Below are positions 1-7,891 of a DNA stretch of 64,000 nucleotides, one piece after another. How positions within the stretch are numbered: the stretch's first letter is position 1; every line of letters starts with the position of its first letter. The translations under genes were made by a program, and so were the position numbers. Origin of the DNA: JBQTKD01 sp963703165 (GTDB lineage Bacteria > Actinomycetota > Actinomycetes > Sporichthyales > Sporichthyaceae); contig OY969798.1 of the NCBI GenBank assembly GCA_963703165.1, positions 4,836,001 to 4,900,000 on the forward strand, in the 5' to 3' direction. Below the pieces are notes generated by a model. The model was not told the origin of the DNA. It was given only the letters and a program-made list of their open reading frames with translations, and did no database searches.

Positions 1-114
1 GGGTCGACCGGCAACGCCACCGGGCCGCACCTGCACTACGAACTGCGCCGCAACGGTGCCTCCGTCGACCCCCGGAAGGTCGACCTGAGCAAGCTCGGCA
101 CGTCGCCGGTGTGA
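1..114 (+). CDS. M23-family peptidase, C-terminal end only (partial)
   Basis: The window opens inside a gene that reads in frame to TGA at 112-114. The visible 37 residues contain GNATGPHLHYELR, the end of the LytM/M23 zinc-peptidase domain; the H-x-H pair holds one zinc ligand and the catalytic histidine. M23 enzymes cut peptide bonds in peptidoglycan outside the membrane. The chain stops about 20 residues after the motif, so the domain lies at the C terminus, as is usual. Signal peptide and other domains lie outside the window, so an inactive LytM activator cannot be excluded. Confidence 0.8.
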   Translation, partial: GSTGNATGPHLHYELRRNGASVDPRKVDLSKLGTSPV

Positions 115-130
115 ACGTCGACCCGCGCAG

Positions 131-1339
131 TCATTGCTCGGGGTGCTCCTCGTGCGCGGGATCCTCGGTCTCCGTCACGGCGCGGACGAAGCGCTCGAAG
201 CCGGGCACGGTGAAGGCCAACCGACCGTGGCCGACGGCCTCCAGCAGGCCCTTGTCGATCAGGTCGGCGCGGGCCTGGCTGAACTGCGACGCCGACTTCC
301 CCAACCGGGCGCCGATTTCGGCGGTGCGGGCGAATCCCTGCTTGCCGAGGCTGAGGGCCACCGCGAGCAGCAGATCCCTCTCGGCCGGTGTGGCGCGATT
401 CCACCGGCCCCGGTACTGACCGTCCCAAAGCGCCCGGTCGGCGTGCCCGGTGCCGATCTCCACCTGCTCGCGGCTGATCCTCGTGCCCGGCCTGGGGTCC
501 GCGGCGCGCCAGGCGGCGTCGGCGTAGAGCTGCAGGAGATAGGGCGAGCCGCCGCAGAGGTCCACGACGGCCTCGGCGCTGTCCTCCGACCACCGCACCC
601 GCACGATGTCCGCGGGAGTCACCACGGCTGTCATCGCGGCGTTCGGGGTGAGGTTGTCGATGCGTCGGTAGGCGAAGCGCTCGGCGAAGGACCCCGCGTC
701 CATCAACCGCTCGGGCAGCGCGGGCAGACCGGCGGCGACGGTGGTGACCGGGTGCCCGGACACCGTGAGTTCCTGCAGCACGTTGACCAGCACCTGCAGG
801 TCGTCGACCGGCGCCTCCTGCAGTTCGTCGAAGGTCAGCAGGAGTCCGCTTCGACCGGCGTCGGTGAGTTGCTCGGTGGCGTCGGTGATCAGGGAGCGGA
901 GCATGTCCCGGCTGACGGCCGTCGGTCGGGCGACCGATTTCCGGGCTGCGTTCACCGTGACGATGCCCGCGACGGAGACCTCGATGCTGAACGCCGCCAG
1001 TCGCTCAAGGAATCGGTCCCAGCGACGACCGCGCCGATCGACGTCCGCGTCGGCCAGCACGCCGCCGACGGCCTCGGCGATCATCTGCGGCAGACCGCCG
1101 CTGCGGTCGGCGGTGACGTGCGCACAGAGAAAGCCGAGACGTTGCGCCCGAGCCCGCGCCTCGATCAGGGTCACGGTCTTGCCGACACCCCGCACGCCCG
1201 TCCACACCAGCGGGCTGCTCCCGCGGCGGAAGTGCGTGGCCCGGGTGAGCAGGTCGTCGACGTCACGCAGGACCTCGTCGCGCCCGGCGAGCAGCGGGGG
1301 CACCGCTCCGGCGCCGGGGTTGTAGGGGCTGGGGAGCAC
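131..1339 (-). CDS. AAA-family ATPase with C-terminal winged helix
   Basis: 402 residues from a GTG start. Walker A is GVRGVGKT (48-55) and Walker B is LLLTFDE (about 166-172), followed by an Orc1/Cdc6-like AAA lid. The last 80 residues look like a winged helix. It ends only 16 bp from the convergent M23 gene. The layout resembles stand-alone AAA_16 ATPases of actinobacteria, whose substrates are mostly unknown; no partner gene points to a specific role here. A GAGG lies about 10 nt before the GTG and an unusually AT-rich stretch lies just upstream. Confidence 0.8.
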   Translation of the reverse strand: MLPSPYNPGAGAVPPLLAGRDEVLRDVDDLLTRATHFRRGSSPLVWTGVRGVGKTVTLIEARARAQRLGFLCAHVTADRSGGLPQMIAEAVGGVLADADVDRRGRRWDRFLERLAAFSIEVSVAGIVTVNAARKSVARPTAVSRDMLRSLITDATEQLTDAGRSGLLLTFDELQEAPVDDLQVLVNVLQELTVSGHPVTTVAAGLPALPERLMDAGSFAERFAYRRIDNLTPNAAMTAVVTPADIVRVRWSEDSAEAVVDLCGGSPYLLQLYADAAWRAADPRPGTRISREQVEIGTGHADRALWDGQYRGRWNRATPAERDLLLAVALSLGKQGFARTAEIGARLGKSASQFSQARADLIDKGLLEAVGHGRLAFTVPGFERFVRAVTETEDPAHEEHPEQ

Positions 1340-1351
1340 GAGCCTTAGACC

Positions 1352-1385
1352 TCTTTATAGATGGAGCGATATATAAGAAGGTATC
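1352..1385. promoter_or_regulatory. AT-rich patch between divergent genes, probable promoter
   Basis: The stretch with TTTATAG and GATATATAAG is strikingly AT-rich for this GC-rich window. It lies between the starts of the AAA ATPase (minus) and the DUF167 gene (plus). TATAAA and TATATA are plausible -10 hexamers on the minus strand. No defined operator is visible, so this is an inference from composition and position. Confidence 0.4.
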
Positions 1386-1467
1386 CGAACGACCGCTGCG
1401 TTCGCCCTCCGCCCATCAGTTGTACGGCGCAGGTCCGACAGTTCGGTGACTGCGGAATGCTCTGGGC

Positions 1468-1746
1468 GTGCGAGTGGCGATCCGGGTGCGGCCGGGAACG
1501 CGGACGGAGGCCGTCGGTGGGCGATGGGAAGGCCCGCGGGGGCCCGCGTTGCTCGTGTCCGTGCGGGCGCGGGCGGTCGAGGGGCAAGCGAACGCGGCGG
1601 TGATCGCGGCCGTGGCCCAGGCCTTCGACGTGCCCGGCTCCCGAGTGACGTTGGTGGCGGGGGAGCGCGGCCGGGACAAGCTCGTCGACGTGGACGTCCC
1701 GGACGACGTCCTCGCGCCGCGGCTGGCCGAACTCCTCGGGCCCTGA
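1468..1746 (+). CDS. DUF167 (YggU) family protein
   Basis: 92 residues from a GTG start. RVRPGTRTEAVGG at the N terminus and the later VEGQANAAVIAAVAQAF and GERGRDKLVDVD blocks match the DUF167/YggU fold, a small alpha-beta protein of unknown function. Length is typical and the family core is complete. It stands alone: divergent from the AAA ATPase and 231 bp before the M20 peptidase. Confidence 0.8.
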   Translation: MRVAIRVRPGTRTEAVGGRWEGPRGPALLVSVRARAVEGQANAAVIAAVAQAFDVPGSRVTLVAGERGRDKLVDVDVPDDVLAPRLAELLGP

Positions 1747-1977
1747 TGCGTCAGGCCGGTACGCGAGCTCGACGTGATTGAGGAAGCTCTCCATCGGCTC
1801 GGTGCGGCGCGGGACCCCGTCACCGTCCGGGGGGCAAGGGCGGGCACTGGCCGAAGTTCGACACCGACGAGGTCTTCTCCTCCGGACGTCAGTTCCAGGC
1901 GCGCAGCCCTGACCCGAGCTCTGCGGCAGGATGGGTCCTGACGGCCTGCCCGGCCGTCGGGCACCGAGGAGTTCGAC

Positions 1978-3306
1978 GTGAGCGACACCGACACCGCGTC
2001 CGCGACGGCGCGCGCCGCCGAGGCCGAGGTCGTCGGCCTGTGCCAGGACCTGATCCGCATCGAGTCGATCAATTACGGCGACGGCTCCGGGCCGGGCGAG
2101 CGCGCGATCGCGGAGTACGTCGCGGCGTCGCTGTCCGATGCCGGTGTGGAACCGCGGATCATCGAATCCGACCCGGGCCGGGCCAGCGTCGTCGCCCGGA
2201 TCAAGGGCGCCGATTCCAGTCGGGGCGCGTTGCTGATCCACGGTCACCTCGACGTCGTCCCGGTGCTCGCGCACCAGTGGAGCCGGCCCCCGTTCGCCGC
2301 GGAGATCTCCGACGACTGCGTGTGGGGCCGCGGCGCGGTCGACATGAAGGACATGGACGCGATGGTCCTGTCGCTGGTGCGGTCCTGGGCCCGCGCCGGA
2401 AAGGTCCCGCCGCGCGACATCGTCCTGGCGTTCGTCGCCGACGAGGAGGCAGGTGGCACCAAGGGCGCGCGGTTCCTCGTCGACAATCACGCCGACGTGT
2501 TCGAGGGCTGCACCGAGGCCATCAGCGAGGTCGGCGGCTTCTCCATCACCGTCGCCGGGCAGCGCCTGTACGCGATCGAGACCGCGCAGAAGGGCATGGC
2601 CTGGATGCGGCTGACGGCGCACGGTCGCGCCGGGCACGGGTCGATGCTCGCCGAGGACAACGCCGTCACCGCGTTGTGCGAGGCCGTCGCGCGGGTCGGG
2701 GCGCACCGCTTCCCGATCCGGGTGACGAAGACCGTGCAGGCGTTCCTCGACGAGGTCTCCGCCGTCCTGGGCGTCCGTCTCGACGCCGACGACCCCGACG
2801 CCCTGGTCGCCCAGCTCGGGTCGATGGCGCGCCTGATCGGGGCCACGCTGCGCAACACCGCGAACCCCACGATGCTGGCGGCCGGGTACAAGACCAACGT
2901 CATCCCGGACGCCGCCAGTGCCATCGTCGACGGGCGCTTTCTGCCCGGCTTCGAGGAGGAGTTCTTCGCGACCATCGACGAACTCATCGGCCCGGACATC
3001 ACCCGCGAGATGGAGCACCACGACATCGCGTTGGAAACCACTTTCGACGGCGCCCTGGTCGACGCGATGGTCGCCTCCCTGCAGGCCGAGGACCCGGGCT
3101 CGCGCGCGATCCCGTACTGCCTCTCCGGCGGCACCGACGCGAAGTCCTTCTCCCGCCTCGGGATGCGGTGCTTCGGCTTCTCTCCGCTGCAACTGCCCGC
3201 GGAGTTGGACTTCGCCGGCATGTTCCACGGCGTCGACGAACGCGTCCCCGTCGAGGGCCTGAAGTTCGGCGTCCGGGTGCTGGACCGGTTCCTCGCGACC
3301 TGCTGA
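1978..3306 (+). CDS. M20/M25/M40 family metallo-peptidase
   Basis: 442 residues from a GTG preceded by GAGGA at 7 nt. The M20 metal site is intact: HGHLDVVP (88-95) gives H90 and D92, GRGAVDMKD gives D122, and ADEEAGG (154-160) gives the catalytic glutamate and a metal ligand; STGTDAK-like and MFHGVDERVP motifs follow. The enzyme is likely a cytoplasmic two-zinc dipeptidase or deacylase; substrate cannot be read from sequence. A DUF5703 gene is immediately convergent, an arrangement common in actinobacteria. The 231 bp before it hold no convincing gene. Confidence 0.88.
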   Translation: MSDTDTASATARAAEAEVVGLCQDLIRIESINYGDGSGPGERAIAEYVAASLSDAGVEPRIIESDPGRASVVARIKGADSSRGALLIHGHLDVVPVLAHQWSRPPFAAEISDDCVWGRGAVDMKDMDAMVLSLVRSWARAGKVPPRDIVLAFVADEEAGGTKGARFLVDNHADVFEGCTEAISEVGGFSITVAGQRLYAIETAQKGMAWMRLTAHGRAGHGSMLAEDNAVTALCEAVARVGAHRFPIRVTKTVQAFLDEVSAVLGVRLDADDPDALVAQLGSMARLIGATLRNTANPTMLAAGYKTNVIPDAASAIVDGRFLPGFEEEFFATIDELIGPDITREMEHHDIALETTFDGALVDAMVASLQAEDPGSRAIPYCLSGGTDAKSFSRLGMRCFGFSPLQLPAELDFAGMFHGVDERVPVEGLKFGVRVLDRFLATC

Positions 3307-3310
3307 CACT

Positions 3311-3374
3311 CGTCTTCTGCCCGCGAGTGGGGCTATCCGGCGAGCGCGATACCCCCACATGCCGGCAGAGGACG
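3311..3374. repeat. Dispersed palindromic element, copy A
   Basis: Imperfect inverted repeat with outer arms CGTCTTCTGCC / GGCAGAGGACG and inner arms GTGGGGCTATC / GATACCCCCAC. It begins 5 bp after the M20 stop codon. It shares its GAGTGGGGCTAT core with copies at 3412, 39656 and 59802. A terminator between convergent genes or a REP-like element are both possible. Confidence 0.8.
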
Positions 3375-3411
3375 GGCTTCGGGCGGCGCGGCCCGCGAGC
3401 TCACGACCCGT

Positions 3412-3475
3412 CATCTTCCGCCGGCGAGTGGGGCTATTGACCCGCCGCGATACCCCCACATGCCGGCAGAAGACG
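3412..3475. repeat. Dispersed palindromic element, copy B
   Basis: Second copy, same orientation as copy A and about 37 bp after it. It starts CATCTTCCGCCGGCGAGTGG and ends GCCGGCAGAAGACG, with the same GTGGGGCTAT / ATACCCCCAC inner stem. Together with the half copy at 3491 it fills the gap between two convergent genes. Confidence 0.8.
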
Positions 3476-3490
3476 AGTCATGGACAGTGT

Positions 3491-3519
3491 GGATAGCCCC
3501 ACATGCTGGCAGAGGACGG
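3491..3519. repeat. Right half of the dispersed palindromic element, copy C
   Basis: Only the right arm is present: GGATAGCCCCACATGCTGGC followed by AGAGGACGG. The left arm is missing, which suggests partial duplication or deletion within the cluster. It ends 3 bp before the stop codon of the DUF5703 gene. Confidence 0.7.
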
Positions 3520-3522
3520 CCC

Positions 3523-3708
3523 TCAGGCCGTGCGCACCGCGCGGATGATCTTGCGGCGCAGGCGGATCTGGCGGCGGCCGTCGGGGTAGAGGCGCAGGCG
3601 GTCGAGTTCCCAGTGCTCGTACTCCGCGATGTCGGTCAGCATGCGGTGGGCAGCGGAGCGGCTGGTGCCGCGCGGCAGAAGCACGTCCCGGAATTCGTAC
3701 GTGACCAT
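3523..3708 (-). CDS. DUF5703 family protein
   Basis: 61 residues from ATG at 3708. The pattern of a short beta strand, LPRGTSRSAAHRMLTD, EHWELDRLRLYPDGRR and RLRRKIIR is the DUF5703 signature, a small basic protein restricted to actinobacteria and of unknown function. It faces the M20 peptidase gene tail to tail, a neighbourhood seen repeatedly for the family. A much longer open frame exists upstream but is antisense to the next gene and lacks family similarity. Confidence 0.75.
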   Translation of the reverse strand: MVTYEFRDVLLPRGTSRSAAHRMLTDIAEYEHWELDRLRLYPDGRRQIRLRRKIIRAVRTA

Positions 3709-3795
3709 GGTCGGCCTATTGTTCCAAGCCGGTCGGCGTCCTGCACGGGGGATGCCCCGACGAGCGAGCGCGACGAGTGAGGAGCCCGAGCGACC

Positions 3796-4410
3796 ATGGC
3801 ACTGAGTGAAGCTCGCACCGCCCTGTCCCGGCTGCACGCCGCCTTGGACGCCCACCTTGACGCCGTCGAGGCGCGCACCGGGGAGAACGACCCCGCGGTG
3901 CAGGCGGCGTTCCTCGACCTGCGCGAGGCCGCCGGCGACTTCGACGCGATCATGTTCACCGAGCACGACGAGGTCACCCCGTTCGACCTCCCGGAGCTGA
4001 CCGACGACGACGAGGACGACGACGAGGACAGCGTCTACGGACCTCGGGTCTCGGTGATCAGCCGGTGGGACTTCACGATCATGGATCCGGAGCAGCTGAT
4101 CGCGCACGCCGAGGACATGGTCGGCGAGGAGATCGGCGATGCGGCGACCGCGGTCACCCTGCTGGCGCACCTGGGCGCGCGGCTCGGTCTGGCGGCCGGC
4201 GGCAACGCCAAGCAGGTCGGCCTGTTCTGGCACGGCACGGTGACCATGGGCATGAAGTGCGGTCCCACCGAACTCGGCGACGCCTGGGTCGACGGCGACA
4301 CGTTCGACAACGTCGACCCGGACGAGTCGTTGTGCTACATCACCGACGCACTGAACGAGACCGTGATCCCCGGAGCCGAGCCCCTGCCGGATCCGCGAGA
4401 GCAGCAGTAG
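3796..4410 (+). CDS. Conserved hypothetical protein with acidic segment
   Basis: 204 residues, start ATG 3796 after a GAGGAG about 10 nt upstream. I do not recognise a named family. An N-terminal helical part (1-60) leads into an acidic run TDDDEDDDEDS (69-79), then a compact domain with YGPRVSVISRWDFTI and a glycine-rich TVTMGMKCGPTELGD segment. No signal peptide or membrane segment is visible, so it is probably cytoplasmic. It is divergent from the DUF5703 gene and ends 3 bp before the convergent aldo/keto reductase. Confidence 0.7.
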   Translation: MALSEARTALSRLHAALDAHLDAVEARTGENDPAVQAAFLDLREAAGDFDAIMFTEHDEVTPFDLPELTDDDEDDDEDSVYGPRVSVISRWDFTIMDPEQLIAHAEDMVGEEIGDAATAVTLLAHLGARLGLAAGGNAKQVGLFWHGTVTMGMKCGPTELGDAWVDGDTFDNVDPDESLCYITDALNETVIPGAEPLPDPREQQ

Positions 4411-4413
4411 GGG

Positions 4414-5346
4414 TCACACGGCGGAGACGTCGTCGAGGGCGGCGCGGATCTCCGTCGGCAGGACGAGGGTCTCCGACATCAGGCACGTCCGCAGTTGCTC
4501 GGCGGTGCGTGCCCCGAGGATCGCCGAGCTGACGCCCGGACGGTCGCGCAACCAGGCCAGGGCGACCGCGGCCGGCGCGACGCCGAGCCCCTCGGCCGCG
4601 GTGCTCAACGCGTCGACGATCAGACGGCCGGCGCCGGACAGGTAGGCGTCGACGGTGTCCGAGCGCGCGGCCCGGGAATCCAGCGGGACGCTCGCGCGGT
4701 ACTTGCCGGTGAGGACCCCGCCGCCGAGCGGCGACCCGGCCAGGATCCCGGCGCCCAGGGCGGCAGCGGCCGGGATGATCTCGACCTCGGCGCGACGGTT
4801 CACCAGGGAGTACTCGGTCTGGTTCGCGACGATCCGCGCCCCGGCGGCCGAGTTCTGCTGGCGGGTGGCCGAGGCGGCGAACTGCCACCCGCTGTGATTG
4901 GCGACGCCGGCGTAGCGGGCGCGGCCGGTGGAGACGGCGTAGTCGACCGCGGACAGGGTCTCCTCGAGTGCGGTCTCCGGGTCGAAAACGTGCACCTGCC
5001 ACAGGTCCACGTGGTCGGTGTCCAGGCGCGCCAAGGACCAGTCCAGCTCGTCGAGCAGCGCGCGGCGGGACCCGTCCGGGACGCCGTCACGCAAGCGCAG
5101 TCCGGCCTTGGTGGCCAGCACGAAGTCCGAGCGACGCACGGTCTTGCCGAGCAGGGCACCGAGCAACTCCTCGGCCTGCCCGGCGACGTGCGTCGGGGCG
5201 GTGTCCAGCAGGGTCCCGCCGGCGTCGGCGAAGGTGGTCAGCATCTCCGCCGCTTCGCCCGCATCGGTGAGACCACCCCAGGAGGCGGTCCCCAGCGCAA
5301 GCCGGGAGACGGTGAGACCACTGCGGCCAAGACGTCGCTGTTCCAT
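4414..5346 (-). CDS. Aldo/keto reductase family protein with altered active site
   Basis: 310 residues, ATG at 5346, beginning MEQRRLGRSGLTVSRLALG as in NAD(P)H-dependent aldo/keto reductases. Asp48 (LLDTA), Lys80 (VLATKAG) and His119 (DLWQVH) of the D-Y-K-H tetrad are present. The position of the catalytic tyrosine is His53 (DTAPTH in place of the usual DTADVY). The C-terminal cofactor region SSAILGARTAEQL is present. It may therefore be a poor reductase or use another chemistry; substrate is unknown. Confidence 0.82.
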   Translation of the reverse strand: MEQRRLGRSGLTVSRLALGTASWGGLTDAGEAAEMLTTFADAGGTLLDTAPTHVAGQAEELLGALLGKTVRRSDFVLATKAGLRLRDGVPDGSRRALLDELDWSLARLDTDHVDLWQVHVFDPETALEETLSAVDYAVSTGRARYAGVANHSGWQFAASATRQQNSAAGARIVANQTEYSLVNRRAEVEIIPAAAALGAGILAGSPLGGGVLTGKYRASVPLDSRAARSDTVDAYLSGAGRLIVDALSTAAEGLGVAPAAVALAWLRDRPGVSSAILGARTAEQLRTCLMSETLVLPTEIRAALDDVSAV

Positions 5347-5503
5347 CGCAGTTCGCCCATCACGTTGAGGCGGCCACGCCGCAGCTCCGAGTTCCTTCGA
5401 AAGGCTAAGCCGGGTTTCGGTCCACGCCGGTGCGCCGCGCCGCCCCCATCGTGACCGTTCTGTGTCCGGCGTAGGGTTCCCGATATCTACTGAGGAGTAG
5501 CTC

Positions 5504-6553
5504 ATGCGGCTGGGCTTGAACCTGGGGTACTGGGGCCAGGGCAACGACAAGCGTTCGCTCGTCCTCGCCGAGGAGGCCGACCGCATCGGGTTCTCCGTCG
5601 TATGGATCGCGGAGGCCTACGGCTCGGACGCGGTCAGCGTCCTGGGCAACCTGACCGCCCGCACCAGCCGGGTGGACCTGGGCTCCGCGATCCTGCAGAT
5701 CCCCGCCCGCGCGGCGACGATGACCGCGATGACGGCGGCCACCCTGGACACCCTCTCCGACGGCCGGTTCCGCCTCGGGCTCGGCGTCTCCGGCCCGCAG
5801 GTCTCCGAGGGTTGGTACGGCGTGAAGTTCGCCGAACCGCTCGGGCGCACCCGGGAGTACGTCGAGGTCGTGCGCGCGGCACTGTCCCGCGAGCAGGTCG
5901 AGTACGACGGGCGGCACTACACGTTGCCGCTGCCCGACGGCCTCGGTAAGGCCCTGCACCTGACGATCCACCCGCCGCGCGAGCACATCCCCATCTACTT
6001 CGGCGCCGTCGGCCCCAAGAACCTCGAACTGACCGGGGAGATCGGCGACGGCTGGCTCGCGCTGTTTCCCGCTCTGGAGGGGCTGCCCGCCCCGATCGCC
6101 ATGATCGCCAAGGGCCGGGCCACCGCGGGCAAGGACATGAGCGGCTTCGACGTCGCACCCTCGATGCCGCTGGTGCCCGGCGACGACCTCGCCGCCTGCG
6201 CTGACGTGACCCGCCCGTTCACCGCGCTGTACATCGGCGGCATGGGCGCGAAGGAGAAGAACTTCTACCACGGTCTGGCCACCGAGATGGGCTACGGCGA
6301 TCAGGCCAACGCCTGCCAGGAGGCCTACCTCGACCGTCGTTACGAGGACGCCGCCGCGGCCCTGCCGTTCGAGCTGCTCGACTCCATCGCCTTGCTGGGC
6401 AGCAAGGAACGCATCGCCGAGCGGCTGACCGCGTACTCCGAGGCCGGCGTGAACACCATCAATGTGATGGTCCGTCACCCCGACCTGGAACTGTGCAAGC
6501 AGGCGATGCGCCTGCTGGTGGCGGCCGCGGAACTGGCCGGAGTGTCAGCGTGA
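5504..6553 (+). CDS. LLM-class F420-dependent oxidoreductase
   Basis: 349 residues with a strong TGAGGAG ribosome site 7 nt before ATG. The N terminus MRLGLNLGYWG, VVWIAEAYGSD, TLDTLSDGRFRLGLGVSGPQVSEGWYG and the late IGDGWLALFP blocks are those of the luciferase-like monooxygenase fold in its F420-using branch. It probably moves hydride between F420H2 and an unknown small molecule. Its stop overlaps the GTG of the next gene, so the two are co-translated. The same genome region makes F420 (cofD, fbiC). Confidence 0.85.
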   Translation: MRLGLNLGYWGQGNDKRSLVLAEEADRIGFSVVWIAEAYGSDAVSVLGNLTARTSRVDLGSAILQIPARAATMTAMTAATLDTLSDGRFRLGLGVSGPQVSEGWYGVKFAEPLGRTREYVEVVRAALSREQVEYDGRHYTLPLPDGLGKALHLTIHPPREHIPIYFGAVGPKNLELTGEIGDGWLALFPALEGLPAPIAMIAKGRATAGKDMSGFDVAPSMPLVPGDDLAACADVTRPFTALYIGGMGAKEKNFYHGLATEMGYGDQANACQEAYLDRRYEDAAAALPFELLDSIALLGSKERIAERLTAYSEAGVNTINVMVRHPDLELCKQAMRLLVAAAELAGVSA

Positions 6554-7308
6554 CAACAGTTCTGCTGCTGCGCCACGGCCGGTCGACCGCGAACACGGGC
6601 GGGATTCTCGCCGGGTGGAGCCCCGACGTGAACCTCGACGAGAAGGGCCAGGCGCAGGCGCAAGCCCTCGGCGAGCGCCTCGCCGAGGTGAAGCTGTCCG
6701 CGCTGGTCTGCAGTCCGCTGCCGCGCTGCCGGCAGACCATCGCGCCGCTGGCCAAGAAGCTCGGGCTGAAGGTCTCCATCGACAAACGCCTGGGGGAGTG
6801 CCACTACGGGGACTGGACGGGGAAGCACTTCAAGGAACTGGTGAAGCAGCCGCTGTGGAAGGCCATCCAGGCCCACCCGAGTTCGGTGACCTTCCCCGGC
6901 CCCGAGGGTGAGTCCATGGCGGCCATGCAGGCCCGGATCGTCGCTGCGATGCGCGACTGGGACGCCCGGATCACCGCGGAACACGGCGCCGGCGCCGTCT
7001 GGCTGGCCTGCTCGCACGGCGACCCGATCAAGGCCGTCGTCGCCGACGCCCTGGGCATGCATCTGGACCTGTTCCAGCGCATCGTCGTGGACCCCGGCTC
7101 GGTGACCGCGATCCGCTACACCGAGACCCGCCCGTTCGTGCTGCGGGTCAATGACGCCTCCGGTGACCTGGGGGCGTATCAGCCGCCGCCCAAGCGCGGG
7201 CGGCGGGAGAAGGTGGCCGCCACGGACGCCGTCGTCGGCGGCGGGGCGGGACCGGAGTCACAGGCCGAGGGCACCCGACCGCAACGTCGCGCGCGGCGTA
7301 CGACATAG
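6550..7308 (+). CDS. Histidine phosphatase, MSMEG_4193 family putative phosphomutase
   Basis: 252 residues from GTG 6550, which overlaps the previous stop codon (GTGA). LLLRHGRSTAN holds the phospho-accepting histidine; SPLPRCRQT, LGECHYGDWTG and the late CSHGDPIKAVVAD histidine complete the phosphoglycerate-mutase-type site. The family is actinobacterial and lies next to DUF3090, SCO1664 and mshC, as here. The last 40 residues are basic and low in complexity. Its true substrate is not known; the mycothiol context is suggestive only. Confidence 0.85.
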   Translation: MTTVLLLRHGRSTANTGGILAGWSPDVNLDEKGQAQAQALGERLAEVKLSALVCSPLPRCRQTIAPLAKKLGLKVSIDKRLGECHYGDWTGKHFKELVKQPLWKAIQAHPSSVTFPGPEGESMAAMQARIVAAMRDWDARITAEHGAGAVWLACSHGDPIKAVVADALGMHLDLFQRIVVDPGSVTAIRYTETRPFVLRVNDASGDLGAYQPPPKRGRREKVAATDAVVGGGAGPESQAEGTRPQRRARRTT

Positions 7309-7318
7309 GCTCGGGTTC

Positions 7319-7891
7319 ATGGCGCGGCAGGTTCATCTCTACGACCCGCCCGAGCGATTCGTGGCCGGGACGGTGGGCGAACCCGGGCAGCGGACCTTCT
7401 TCCTGCAGGCCCGCAGCCAGGGCCGGATCACGAGCGTCTCGCTGGAGAAGCAGCAGGTGGCGTTGCTCGCCGAGCAGGTCGACCGGTTGCTCGACGAGGT
7501 CCGCCGGGTCGAGGGCGACGCGACCGACATTCCGCCTCCGCCCGCGGCGACCGCCGACCTGGCGCCCCTGGATCAGCCGATCGAGGAGGACTTCAAGGTC
7601 GCCACCCTCGCATTGGGCTGGGACCCGGGGACCGACCGGCTGGTCATCGTCGCCCAGGCTCCCGGTGAAGGGCCGCCCGGTGAGGACATGACGCCGATCA
7701 TCGAGGACGAGGACGAGGACCCCGACGGTCCCGACGTGCTGCGGGTGCGGCTGACCGCCGAGATGGCGCGCGAGTTCGCCCGTCGCGCGGCCTCGGTCGT
7801 GTCTGCCGGGCGCCCGCCGTGCCCGTTCTGCGGTCTGCCGCTGGATCCCGCCGGCCACGTCTGCCCCCGCCAGAACGGCTACCGACGTTGA
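7319..7891 (+). CDS. DUF3090 family protein
   Basis: 190 residues from ATG 7319, starting MARQVHLYDPPERFVAGTVG as in DUF3090 (TIGR03847). The C terminus has a zinc-ribbon-like CPFCGLPLDPAGHVC and an acidic stretch EDEDEDPDG sits before it. TAGGCT ends 7 nt before the ATG, so the message may be leaderless. The family has no known function but is linked across actinobacteria to the flanking phosphomutase and SCO1664 genes. The stop overlaps the next start. Confidence 0.85.
   Translation: MARQVHLYDPPERFVAGTVGEPGQRTFFLQARSQGRITSVSLEKQQVALLAEQVDRLLDEVRRVEGDATDIPPPPAATADLAPLDQPIEEDFKVATLALGWDPGTDRLVIVAQAPGEGPPGEDMTPIIEDEDEDPDGPDVLRVRLTAEMAREFARRAASVVSAGRPPCPFCGLPLDPAGHVCPRQNGYRR

Noticed and set aside
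1747..1977. Short minus-strand frame with MESFLNHVELAYRPDA
   Set aside because: It looks protein-like for only about 16 residues and has no family or frame support beyond that; too weak to report.
1345..3459. A 704-codon open frame on the minus strand
   Set aside because: It is antisense to the clear M20 peptidase; its composition is that of a GC-rich shadow frame (R, G, D, V-rich, no motif).
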